Below, piece by piece: positions 53,603-63,793 of a stretch of 64,000 nucleotides of DNA. Below the pieces are notes generated by a model that worked only from the letters and a program-made list of their open reading frames with translations, did not search any database and had not been told where the DNA came from. The stretch is taken from positions 1 to 64,000 of the forward strand of contig NZ_JADNYM010000028.1 of NCBI RefSeq assembly GCF_015708085.1. The letters are read 5' to 3'. The position numbers were made by a program, and so were the translations under genes. Every line of letters starts with the position of its first letter. Positions within the stretch are counted from its first letter, which is position 1. Source of the stretch: Arthrobacter terrae. Its GTDB lineage: Bacteria; Actinomycetota; Actinomycetes; Actinomycetales; Micrococcaceae.

Positions 53603-54501
53603 TGATGTACCTCACTGGATTGTTGGACGGAAGTTCCGCCCTCGTTTCGGGTCCCGTCGTCGTCGCCGGTATGGTCTCCGCCGTCGCCGCCGTAATCGTC
53701 GCCGCCGTCGTCGTAATCGTCATCGTCCTCGGGATCCATAGTCCGACGGTAGGCATCCGAGACCAGCCGCCACCACAGGAACACCGCAAAACCGGCAAAA
53801 ACCACCCACTCGACCGCGTAGAAAATATTGAGCCAATTGATCGGCGAGACATCCGGCTGGGCAGTCACCGTGATGGCCTTGAGATCACCGGCCACCGCAT
53901 GTGCCCCGACGTCCTGACCGGCGGCAAGCTCGCTGTTGGAAATGATGAAGCCCGGGTAGCTGCTGACCTGCCAGAGGTTGATCAGCTGCGCCGTGGACAG
54001 GGCAGCCACCTGCCCGGCGGGAACGTTGGCCTTGGGGTTGGGCGCCTCGGAAGGGATGAGCCGGCCGGCCAAAGTGATCGGGCCCGACGGCGGCGCCTTG
54101 GCTTCTGCGGTATCGCTCAGCCAGCCTCGGGCCACCGGAATGATGGTTTCCGCCGTCGCACCGGCACCCTTGAGGACCGGGGCGCCGTCGACGATAAAGG
54201 CGGTCACAACCCAGTAACCGTTGGCCCCACTCTGCAGCCGGTTTTGCACCAGCACCTGCCGCGACGCATCAAAGTGACCTTGCGCGGTAACCAGCTGATC
54301 TGCGGCATCGGCGTGCATCGGCACGCCCGGGTCCAGCACGGAGAGCAGAGGTTTGGTGCTTTCGAGCACGACCGGCGGAGCGTCCGTCCGCTCGGTGGAG
54401 CGGGAAAACTGCCACTGGCTAAGCAGAACAAAAACCCCGGATACGGCGAGCGCCAGGATGAGCGCGGCGATCCAGCGGGGTTTCAGGGCGGTTTTCAACA
54501 C
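53599..54501 (-). CDS. SURF1-family cytochrome oxidase assembly protein
   Basis: This encodes 300 residues from TTG 54501 (the first in-frame start; codons just inside are possible). It has a first helix (PRWIAALILALAVSGVFVLL), the SURF1 periplasmic domain (QVLVQNRLQSGANGYWVVTA, then PVARGWLSDTAEA), a second helix near the end (WLNIFYAVEWVVFAGFAVFL), and an Asp/Gly-rich acidic tail of about 50 residues. SURF1 proteins help insert haem a into cytochrome aa3 oxidase. The tail, DDDDYDDGGDDYGGDGGD in part, is longer and more acidic than usual. Confidence 0.88.
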   Translation of the reverse strand: MLKTALKPRWIAALILALAVSGVFVLLSQWQFSRSTERTDAPPVVLESTKPLLSVLDPGVPMHADAADQLVTAQGHFDASRQVLVQNRLQSGANGYWVVTAFIVDGAPVLKGAGATAETIIPVARGWLSDTAEAKAPPSGPITLAGRLIPSEAPNPKANVPAGQVAALSTAQLINLWQVSSYPGFIISNSELAAGQDVGAHAVAGDLKAITVTAQPDVSPINWLNIFYAVEWVVFAGFAVFLWWRLVSDAYRRTMDPEDDDDYDDGGDDYGGDGGDHTGDDDGTRNEGGTSVQQSSEVHQ

Positions 54502-54853
54502 CCCTTAAAGGTACTTCTTCCGCCTGTAGAAGTCCCAATGCCCGGCCCTCGTGCGCACCGGGTCGCCAAGGAACCGGCGCGGCCTGAAACCGGTCACATC
54601 TGCGCAGCGTTGGCAGATAAGTCCGCGCAGGGGTGCCCATGCGCACTGACGGCTCCCGACGCTGCGCAGGTTTGACCGGTCCGCGGCACCGGACGGAGGA
54701 TACCGGCCCAAAGGCGCCACCATGAGGACACGAACCGGACACCGGTCGGATGTGTACCGCGGACTGTCGGCAAAAAGTGCGCAAGATCACGATTTGATTA
54801 CGAATTTCATTGTTCCGCGGCGCGGCGTACAACCCGGCTTAGGCTGAATCTTT
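54502..54853. other. divergent intergenic region, with a doubtful 72-codon ORF
   Basis: This stretch separates SURF1 (leftward) from the ABC exporter operon (rightward). On the minus strand, 54505-54723 encodes 72 residues ending GHWDFYRRKKYL, with a Cys-x-x-Cys pair (ICQRC). It stops four bases before the SURF1 frame, so it could be a small co-transcribed gene, but it lacks a ribosome site. No other feature is visible. Confidence 0.35.
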
Positions 54854-56569
54854 GTGCGTACATTCCCTTACCCCGTGGCGACCGGCCCGGATGTGCGCTC
54901 TCCACTTCGTTATCTGTGGTGGCTGGCCCGCCAGCAATGGGCCTCGCTGACGGCCGGAATGGTCTTCGGCTCGGTCTGGATGCTCAGCCAGGCGCTGGTT
55001 CCCCTGGTTTTAGGCAAGGCCCTGGACCAGGGAATTCTCGGTGGGGATTTCGCTGCGCTGCTGGCCTGGACGGGAGTGCTGCTGCTGCTGGCCGTGATCC
55101 AGTCCGTCTTCGCCGTGCTTCGGCACCGTATCTCCGTCAGTAATTGGCTGCAGGCGGCGTTTCGGTCCATCCAGCTGGTCGGCCACAAGATCACCTACAG
55201 CGGGGATGCCCTGCCGCGGAAATTCTCCACCGGAGAGGTAGTATCCACGGCCGCCTCGGACGCCACCCGGATCGGGCAGATTTATGACACCTTCGCCAGG
55301 CTCACCGGTTCGGTTTTGTCCTACATTGTTGTCACAGTCCTCGTGGCGCAGATTTCCTTGACCCTGGGGATCACCGTTCTGGTGGGCGTGCCGGCATGCT
55401 GCGCCATGCTGCTGTTCATCATCCGCCCGCTGCAGAGCCGGCAGAGGGCGCAGCGTGAGGAATCCGGCAAGATGACCGCCGTGGGCGCGGACACCGTGGC
55501 CGGACTGCGCGTGCTGCGCGGGATCGGCGGGGAGCACATCTTCGTGGGCCGCTACAAGAAACGGTCGCAGGCAACCCGGCAGACCGGCAACGATGTAGCC
55601 CGCTCACTCGCCACGCTGGAAGCCACCCAGCTGCTGGTCACCGGTGGTTTTGCGGTGCTCTTCACGTGGTTGGGTGCCTCGCTGGCAGTCACGGGCCAGA
55701 TCTCGCCCGGGCAGCTGGTCTCACTTTATGGTTTCGCCGTTTTCCTGGTGACGCCGGTCCGCTCCGTGGCCCAGGCCGTCTCCTCCGCCATCCGCGCCGT
55801 GGTGGGCGCACGGAAGATCATCAATGTCCTGGGCACCGACTCCGCGGTGCGGACGCCGACGGATCCGGAGCCCGCCCCGCAAGCGGCCGCTTCCTTATAC
55901 GACACCGCGTCATCGGTGGAGATTGCTCCTGGCCTGCTGACCGCCGTCGTCTCCGGGAATCCTGCCGATTCGGCGGCCCTGGCCGAGCGGTTGGGCCGCT
56001 TCGATGATGACACTCTCAGCACGACGCCGGTGCTGTGGGGCCAGAGCGCGCTGCACCGCGTTCCGTTGGAACAGGTGCGCCGGCGGATCGTCTTCAGCGA
56101 GGCGGATCCGCAATTATTTACCGGCACCTTACGCGAGGGGTTGGATCCGCAGCACAAGCACGACGACGCCGATGTGCTGGCCGCGCTGGATGCCGCCAGT
56201 GCGCTGGACATCCTGGAAGGTGTGGAGGAAGGGCTGGACCACCAGGTCACCGAACGAGGTCGGTCCTTTTCCGGGGGCCAGCGCCAGCGTCTGGCGCTGG
56301 CCCGTGCCCTTTTGACCGAGGCTCAGACGTTGCTGCTGGTGGAGCCCACCAGCGCTGTGGACGCCCATACCGAGGCGCGGATCGCAGTCCGGCTGGCAGC
56401 AGCGCGTGGCCAGGGACGCACCACCGTCGTGGTGACGGCCAGCCCGCTGATGCTCGGCGCCATGGACCATGTGGTGTTCCTGCGGGACCAAACAATGGCG
56501 GCCGCCGGCACGCACCGCGAACTGCTGGAAAACTCCGACTACAGGGACGTGGTGATCCGCGGTGAGTGA
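54854..56569 (+). CDS. ABC exporter half-transporter with a degenerate ATPase domain
   Basis: This encodes 571 residues from GTG 54854. Six membrane helices (residues 20-305) form an ABC type I exporter domain. The nucleotide-binding domain keeps a perfect signature motif (FSGGQRQRLALARALL near 471). It has lost the others: there is no Walker A (the site reads TAVVSGNPADSAALAERLG near 356), Walker B is LLLVEPTSAVD with Val for the Asp, and the switch His is Ser (VVVTASPLML). The subunit therefore cannot hydrolyse ATP alone. It lends its signature to the partner encoded next, whose start overlaps this stop by eight bases. Confidence 0.9.
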   Translation: MRTFPYPVATGPDVRSPLRYLWWLARQQWASLTAGMVFGSVWMLSQALVPLVLGKALDQGILGGDFAALLAWTGVLLLLAVIQSVFAVLRHRISVSNWLQAAFRSIQLVGHKITYSGDALPRKFSTGEVVSTAASDATRIGQIYDTFARLTGSVLSYIVVTVLVAQISLTLGITVLVGVPACCAMLLFIIRPLQSRQRAQREESGKMTAVGADTVAGLRVLRGIGGEHIFVGRYKKRSQATRQTGNDVARSLATLEATQLLVTGGFAVLFTWLGASLAVTGQISPGQLVSLYGFAVFLVTPVRSVAQAVSSAIRAVVGARKIINVLGTDSAVRTPTDPEPAPQAAASLYDTASSVEIAPGLLTAVVSGNPADSAALAERLGRFDDDTLSTTPVLWGQSALHRVPLEQVRRRIVFSEADPQLFTGTLREGLDPQHKHDDADVLAALDAASALDILEGVEEGLDHQVTERGRSFSGGQRQRLALARALLTEAQTLLLVEPTSAVDAHTEARIAVRLAAARGQGRTTVVVTASPLMLGAMDHVVFLRDQTMAAAGTHRELLENSDYRDVVIRGE

Positions 56570-58478
56570 CACCGAGGCCGAACAACTTAATATCTCCACC
56601 TCCCCGGACTCTCCCGGCGCAACGGCCGAAATCAGCACCAAATCCGGTCGGAAGACCCGCGCGCGCTCCCGCGGCCGCTCCGGAGCGGGCACCGGAGCCC
56701 GAACTGGATCCCGGACCGGAGCGGGCACTGAGGCGCTGCAGAACGGTCAGCTCCCGGTTTCCGATTCCCCCCAGGTCCGGGCCGAAACACGGCGCCTGCT
56801 TTCAATGCACCGCACCGCGCTGATCAAGGTGGTGGCCCTGTTCGTGCTGGCTGCCATCGCTGGCCTGGCGGGCCCGGTTTTGCTGAAACTGATTGTCGAC
56901 GGCGTAGCCGCGGGGACCACAGTTGGCTACGTCAGCATGCTCGCCCTGGTGATGGCCGGCTTTGTGGTGCTGCAGGCGGTCCTGCAGCGCCTGGCGATGG
57001 CAGCGTCCATGATCGCCGGCGAAAAGGTCTTTGCGCAGCTGCGCGAGGAGTTCATGGACCAGGTCACGGCCCTGCCGCTGTCCACGGTGGAAAAGGCCGG
57101 CACCGGCGACTTGGTCTCGCGCACCACTAATGACGTGGAGGCGGTCTCCTTCGCGGTCCGCTTTGCGGTTCCGCAGATCCTGGTTTCCGCCATCACCGTG
57201 CTCCTCACTGTGGCAGCCGCCGCCGTAGTCTCCCCTGTCACGGCGATCGCGCTGCTGGCCGGCGCTCCGCTGATGATTCCGGTAACGCGCTGGTACCTGA
57301 AACGATCGGCCGCCGGGTATCTGACGGAGCGGGAAAGCTATTCCGTGGTCAATGGCGCTATTACGGAAACCATTGAGGGCGCCCGTACGGTGGATGCACT
57401 GAGCCTGGGTCCCCTGCGCCGGCGGTCCATTGATAATGCGCTGCTGGGCAGTTTCCGGGCGGAGCGCTATACACTCTCGCTGCGCAGTGTCTTGTTTCCG
57501 GCCACCGAATTCGCCTTCTACCTGCCCGTGGCGGTGGTCCTGCTGTGGGGCGGCTGGCTGGCTGCTCAAGGGAACGTGACCCCGGGCGTCGTTGCCGCCG
57601 TCGCCCTGTACGCTCTCCAGCTCATCGACCCCGTCAACACCCTGATCATGTGGCTCGACGAACTCCAGGTCGGCGCCTCCTCCCTGGCGCGCATCACCGG
57701 AATCCGTAACGTTCCCGCAGACCGTACGGCGTCCGGCGTGCTTCCGAAGGGTCAGGATATCCACGTTCAGGCCGCCCGCTACGCCTACCGGCCGGGGCAC
57801 GATGTGCTCCATGGCGTGGACCTGCACCTGGTACGCGGTGAGCGCCTCGCCGTGGTGGGGCCCTCGGGGGCTGGAAAGTCAACGCTTGGCCGGTTGATTG
57901 CCGGCATTCATCCACCCACTGGCGGCTCGGTGCAGGTGGGCGGTGTTCCGCTGGTCGATCTGCCCCTGGACGAACTGCGACGCCAGGTGGCCCTGGTCAC
58001 TCAAGAGCACCACGTCTTTGTCGGCAGCGTGGCAGACAATGTGCGCCTGGGCAAGGCGGACGCCGACGGCGCCGAAATTGAACAGGCGTTGGACGACGTC
58101 GGCGCGCTGGGCTGGGCGCGCGCCCTGCCGGAGGGGCTGGAGACGGAGGTCGGATCCGGGGCATATGCGCTGACGCCTGCCCAGGCGCAGGAGCTGGCCC
58201 TGGCCCGGTTGATCCTGGCCGATCCACACACGTTGGTGCTGGACGAGGCCACCTCGCTGATCGACCCGCAGGCGGCCCGGGACCTGGAGCGCTCGCTCAG
58301 CGCGGTTCTTAAAGGCCGCACAGTAGTGGCAATTGCGCACCGTCTGCATACCGCCCATGACGCGGACCGGGTTGCCGTCGTGGAGGGCGGCAGGATCATA
58401 GAACTAGGACCGCATGAGCAGCTGCTCGCGCTCGGTGGATCCTACGCGTCACTGTGGCATTCCTGGCACACGCAATAG
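56562..58478 (+). CDS. ABC exporter half-transporter with intact Walker motifs but degenerate signature
   Basis: This encodes 638 residues from GTG 56562. A 60-residue Arg/Gly/Thr-rich leader with RTGSRTGAGT-type repeats precedes six membrane helices. The nucleotide-binding domain has Walker A VVGPSGAGKSTLGRLI near 432, the Q-loop LVTQEHHVF, Walker B TLVLDEATSLID near 559 and switch His in AIAHRLH near 591. The signature motif reads ALTPAQAQELALARL near 536 instead of LSGGQ. With the preceding subunit this makes a heterodimer having one complete ATP site and one fully dead site. The substrate is unknown; drugs, lipids or peptides are typical. Confidence 0.92.
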   Translation: MSDTEAEQLNISTSPDSPGATAEISTKSGRKTRARSRGRSGAGTGARTGSRTGAGTEALQNGQLPVSDSPQVRAETRRLLSMHRTALIKVVALFVLAAIAGLAGPVLLKLIVDGVAAGTTVGYVSMLALVMAGFVVLQAVLQRLAMAASMIAGEKVFAQLREEFMDQVTALPLSTVEKAGTGDLVSRTTNDVEAVSFAVRFAVPQILVSAITVLLTVAAAAVVSPVTAIALLAGAPLMIPVTRWYLKRSAAGYLTERESYSVVNGAITETIEGARTVDALSLGPLRRRSIDNALLGSFRAERYTLSLRSVLFPATEFAFYLPVAVVLLWGGWLAAQGNVTPGVVAAVALYALQLIDPVNTLIMWLDELQVGASSLARITGIRNVPADRTASGVLPKGQDIHVQAARYAYRPGHDVLHGVDLHLVRGERLAVVGPSGAGKSTLGRLIAGIHPPTGGSVQVGGVPLVDLPLDELRRQVALVTQEHHVFVGSVADNVRLGKADADGAEIEQALDDVGALGWARALPEGLETEVGSGAYALTPAQAQELALARLILADPHTLVLDEATSLIDPQAARDLERSLSAVLKGRTVVAIAHRLHTAHDADRVAVVEGGRIIELGPHEQLLALGGSYASLWHSWHTQ

Positions 58479-58566
58479 GGGCGGTCCGAGGGTGCGGCGG
58501 TCCGGAGCGTTCCGTGGCCGGAGCGACCCGGGGCCGGAGCGACCCGGGGCCGCGGATGGTCAGTGG

Positions 58567-59058
58567 TCAGTGGTCGAAGAACACCAGGGTCGAATTGATC
58601 AGTTCGGCGATGACCTCCGCGTCATGGGCCCGGCGCAGCGACTCGCGGAAGTTCTCCTTGAACAGCGAGCGCGCCAGCGTGGCCAGCACCTCGAGATGCT
58701 CGGAAAAGGAACTGGCCGGTGTGGCGATCAGCAACACCACGGTGGCGGGACCGTCCATTGCTCCGAAGTCAAGACTGTAACCATGCCGGGTGACCCCCAC
58801 GGCTATCGACGTCCTGGTCACAAATTCGCTGCGCGCATGCGGCATGCCGATCCCGCCCGGCAGACCGGTGGCCATCTGGTGCTCGCGTGCATTGACCTGC
58901 GCCAGAAAACCGGCCAGATCGCTGATCCGTCCAGCCTGAAAGAGCCGTTCCGCCAGCTGCGCCGCAGCGTCCTTCTTGGAAACAGCCTCCATTTCCAGGA
59001 TGACCAGCTCCGGTGTCGTCAGTAATGCGTCATAGCGTTCCAGCGGGCCCTCTGTCAT
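58567..59058 (-). CDS. stand-alone PTS EIIA component, fructose/mannitol (PtsN) type
   Basis: This encodes 163 residues from ATG 59058. The phosphorylated histidine sits in LPGGIGMPHARSEFV (His about residue 74), followed by SIAVGVTRHGYSLDFGAMDG and VVLLIATPASSFSEHLEVLA, the standard EIIA-Fru fold. No EIIB or EIIC gene is adjacent, so it either serves a transporter encoded elsewhere or acts as a regulatory PTS protein. It lies between the ABC exporter and glpD; a regulatory link with glycerol use is conceivable but not shown. Confidence 0.85.
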   Translation of the reverse strand: MTEGPLERYDALLTTPELVILEMEAVSKKDAAAQLAERLFQAGRISDLAGFLAQVNAREHQMATGLPGGIGMPHARSEFVTRTSIAVGVTRHGYSLDFGAMDGPATVVLLIATPASSFSEHLEVLATLARSLFKENFRESLRRAHDAEVIAELINSTLVFFDH

Positions 59059-59102
59059 ATCTGCCTTTCGGGCGTGCGTGCACGGTGTTCGCGTGCACTA
59101 CG

Positions 59103-60842
59103 TTACAGATCCCGCGCCCCGCTCTCCACACTCAGCCGGGCCGCATCCGCTGACGCATCGTCGGGCTGCTGCTGGCTTAGACGCTCAGCTTCCACGCGCG
59201 CCACGTAGTTTTCGATTTCGCTCTCCTGCTGCTCACCGCTCCAGCCCAGGATCCCGCTCATCAGCTTCGCCACGACGGGGGCCGCCGCCACGCCCCGATC
59301 CCAGGATTCGATGGAGATCCGCGTCCGTCGGGTCAGGACATCCGTCACGTGCAAAGCCCCCTCGTGCGTGGCCGCGTACACCACCTCAGCCCGAAGATAA
59401 TCGTCGGCACCCGGAAGCGCCTGGCCCAGCTCTGCGTCGTCGGCGATCAGTTTCAGGACGTCGGCTGCCATCGAGCCGTAGCGATTGAGCAGATGCTCCA
59501 CCCGCGCCACATGCACGCCCGTCTCCTCCGCTGTGCGGTTCCGCCGGTTCCACGCCGCCTTGAAACCCTCCGCGCCGAGCAATGGAATGGTGGCCGTGAC
59601 ACTGGCCGGGACCTTCTCATCCAGCGTTCGGGTGGCTTCATCCACCGCATCCTTGGCCATCACCCGGTAGGTGGTCCATTTACCGCCAGCTACCACCACC
59701 ATGCCGGGTACCGGGTGCGAGACCACATGCTCACGGGAAAGTTTCGCGGTGGAATCACTCTCCCCGGCCAGCAATGGGCGCAGCCCGGCGTACACGCCCT
59801 CCACATCCTCCCGGGTGAGGGGCCGTTTGAGCACCTTGTTGACGTGTTCGAGCAGATAATCAATGTCTTGGGCGGAGGCAGCCGGATGAGCCTTGTCCAG
59901 CTGCCAGTCGGTGTCCGTGGTGCCAATAATCCAATGCCGCCCCCAGGGGATCACGAAGAGCACGGATTTCTCGGTCTGCAGGATCAGCCCCACGGTGGAT
60001 TGGAACCGGTCCCGCGGCACCACCAGATGGATGCCCTTGGACGCGCGGACCTTCAGCTGCCCGCGGTCGGTCACCATCCCCTGGGTATCATCCGTCCAGA
60101 CGCCGGTGGCGTTCACGACCTGCTTGGCACGGATATCGAACTCGCTGCCGTCCAGATTATTGCGGACCTTCGCCCCCACCACGCGCTCGCCCTCGCGCAG
60201 GAAGTCCACCACGCTGACCTGGTTGACTGCGTGCGCTCCATAGCTCGCAGCGGTCCGGACCATATTCGCCACATAGCGTGCGTCGTCCACCTGTCCGTCG
60301 TAGTAGCGGATGGAGCCGATCATTGCATCGTCTTTAAGACTGGGAGCAGCGCGCAAGGTAGCCTTCTTGCTCAAATGCTTATGCATCGGCACGCCACGGC
60401 TGTTACCGGATGTCAGGCCCAGCGTGTCGTAGAGCAGGATGCCCGCGCCAACAAAGGGACGCTCAATAAACCGTTTGGTCAGCGGATACAGGAAGGGAAC
60501 CGGCCGGGTTAGGTGCGGGGCAATGCGCTGCAGCAACAGCCCGCGCTCTTTGAGCGCCTCGGTGACCAGCGCGAATTCCAGCATTGGCAGGTACCGCAGA
60601 CCGCCGTGAATCAGCTTGGAGGAGCGCGACGACGTTCCCGCGGCCCAGTCGTTGGCTTCCACAATGCCGACCTTCAAACCCCGGGTCACCGCATCGAGTG
60701 CGGAACCAACGCCGACGACGCCGCCGCCGACCACCAGAATGTCCAGTTCAGCGCCGGGATCGGAGGTTGCCTTCAGCGCTGCCAGCGCGGCTTCGCGTGC
60801 CTTGGGGCCAAGCTCACCGGTGGGACGTGCTGGAACAGACAT
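59103..60842 (-). CDS. glpD: glycerol-3-phosphate dehydrogenase (FAD-dependent)
   Basis: This encodes 579 residues from ATG 60842, with AGGAGG five bases upstream; the longer frame to 60881 is discarded. The FAD-binding start (LDILVVGGGVVGVGSALDAV) is followed by WAAGTSSRSSKLIHGGLRYL, the family signature. VNATGVWTDDTQGM and FVIPWGRHWIIGTTDTDW are also canonical. The C-terminal helical domain has RTRISIESWDRG. The enzyme oxidises glycerol-3-phosphate to dihydroxyacetone phosphate at the membrane, passing electrons to quinone. Confidence 0.95.
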   Translation of the reverse strand: MSVPARPTGELGPKAREAALAALKATSDPGAELDILVVGGGVVGVGSALDAVTRGLKVGIVEANDWAAGTSSRSSKLIHGGLRYLPMLEFALVTEALKERGLLLQRIAPHLTRPVPFLYPLTKRFIERPFVGAGILLYDTLGLTSGNSRGVPMHKHLSKKATLRAAPSLKDDAMIGSIRYYDGQVDDARYVANMVRTAASYGAHAVNQVSVVDFLREGERVVGAKVRNNLDGSEFDIRAKQVVNATGVWTDDTQGMVTDRGQLKVRASKGIHLVVPRDRFQSTVGLILQTEKSVLFVIPWGRHWIIGTTDTDWQLDKAHPAASAQDIDYLLEHVNKVLKRPLTREDVEGVYAGLRPLLAGESDSTAKLSREHVVSHPVPGMVVVAGGKWTTYRVMAKDAVDEATRTLDEKVPASVTATIPLLGAEGFKAAWNRRNRTAEETGVHVARVEHLLNRYGSMAADVLKLIADDAELGQALPGADDYLRAEVVYAATHEGALHVTDVLTRRTRISIESWDRGVAAAPVVAKLMSGILGWSGEQQESEIENYVARVEAERLSQQQPDDASADAARLSVESGARDL

Positions 60843-60957
60843 GCGGACCTCCTGAAGACGCAAGAAAACTCGTGCTTTCACCCTACGTCCTGGAGCTCCG
60901 GAAAGGCAGTGTCCAAAAAAGGCAGCGCACGTGAACTTATCGGTCAGGCTCCTTGGG

Positions 60958-62082
60958 TCAGGGCGAGACCACGACCTCGACGCGCTGGAATTCCTTCAGG
61001 TCGGAATACCCGGTAGTGGCCATCGAACGGCGTAGCGCCCCGATCAGGTTCGAGGTGCCGTTGGCCTGGTGCGCCGGCCCGAACAGCACCTCGTTCAACG
61101 GCCCCACGCTGTCCAACCGAACCCTGTCCCCGCGCGGCAGTTCCGGGTGGTGTGCCTCGGCGCCCCAATGCCAGCCCTGCCCCGGCGCCTCGTCCGCACG
61201 GGCCAATGCCGCGCCGAGCATGACGGCGTCCGCGCCCATCGCAATCGCCTTGACGATGTCGCCGCTCGAGCCCATGCCGCCGTCGGCAATGACATGCACA
61301 TACCGGCCGCCGGACTCATCCATATAGTCCCTACGCGCACTGGCGACGTCGGAGATGGCGCTGGCCATTGGAGCCCTGATGCCCAGGGCGCGGCGGGTGG
61401 TGGTGGACGCGCCGCCGCCGAACCCCACCAGGACGCCGGCCGCGCCGGTTCGCATCAGGTGCAGTGCGGGAGTGTAGCCGGCCGCACCGCCCACAATAAC
61501 GGGGACATCAAGCTCGTAAATAAATTGCTTGAGGTTCAGTGGCGCCGCCGTCTTGGAGACGTGCTCGGCGGAGACAGTGGTTCCCCGGATGACAAAAATA
61601 TCCACCCCTGCGGCCACCACGGTCTCATAGAATTCCTGCGTGCGCTGCGGCGTCAGCGCCCCGGCCACGGTCACTCCTGCCGCCCGGATCTCGGCCAAGC
61701 GGGAGGTGATCAGTTCGGGCCGGACCGGTGCAAGGTAGAGTTCCTGCAGGCGCCGGGTTGCCGCCGGATTCGTGGCGGTGGATTCCAACGCCGCAATTTC
61801 GTCCAGAACCGGCTGCGGATCTTCATATCGTGTCCACAGTCCCTCCAGGTCAAGGACGCCCAGGCCGCCCAGGCGTCCCAGGGCAATGGCTGTGGCGGGC
61901 GACATTACCGAATCCATCGGTGCGCCGATGACCGGAGTTTCAAACTGGTAGGCGTCAATCTGCCATTTCACCGAGACATCTTTCGGGTCCCTCGTCCGTC
62001 GGGACGGAATTATCGCGATGTCATCCAGGGAGTAGGCGCTGCGCCCACGCTTGCCGCGGCCAATCTCAATCTCGTAAGTCAC
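60958..62082 (-). CDS. guaB3: GuaB3-type IMP dehydrogenase-related protein
   Basis: This encodes 374 residues from GTG or ATG at 62082. It is a TIM-barrel protein of the IMPDH/GMPR family without CBS domains: YSLDDIAIIPSRRTRDPKDV at the start, GAPMDSVMSPATAIALGRLG, and the phosphate-binding VIADGGMGSSGDIVKAIAMG. Where IMPDH has its catalytic Cys (SICTTR), this protein reads GGGASTTTR, so the cysteine position is Thr. GuaB3 proteins are widespread in actinobacteria next to guaB. The function is disputed, and normal IMPDH chemistry is unlikely without that cysteine. Confidence 0.9.
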   Translation of the reverse strand: MTYEIEIGRGKRGRSAYSLDDIAIIPSRRTRDPKDVSVKWQIDAYQFETPVIGAPMDSVMSPATAIALGRLGGLGVLDLEGLWTRYEDPQPVLDEIAALESTATNPAATRRLQELYLAPVRPELITSRLAEIRAAGVTVAGALTPQRTQEFYETVVAAGVDIFVIRGTTVSAEHVSKTAAPLNLKQFIYELDVPVIVGGAAGYTPALHLMRTGAAGVLVGFGGGASTTTRRALGIRAPMASAISDVASARRDYMDESGGRYVHVIADGGMGSSGDIVKAIAMGADAVMLGAALARADEAPGQGWHWGAEAHHPELPRGDRVRLDSVGPLNEVLFGPAHQANGTSNLIGALRRSMATTGYSDLKEFQRVEVVVSP

Positions 62083-62190
62083 TGCTCAAGGTTAGCGCAG
62101 GTGCGCATGCTGTTCCCGCACCAGGTAGAGACATCGGCCCACGGCCGCCCGGGCCCCGGACCGAGGAACGAGGTGTGGGAGCGGCTGGGA

Positions 62191-63714
<1,524 letters not shown>

Positions 63715-63793
63715 TCAGCGGTCGCGCAATGTGGGGGTCTATCCATCGTAAAACGAAAGCCGGCGCAGCCCTATTCCTGCACCGGTCAGCGGC

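Noticed and set aside
53581-54675. 364-codon plus-strand frame over SURF1
   Set aside because: Antisense of SURF1; Arg/Gly/Pro-rich composition.
59349-60512. 387-codon plus-strand frame over glpD
   Set aside because: Antisense of a canonical GlpD protein; His/Gln/Gly-rich shadow.
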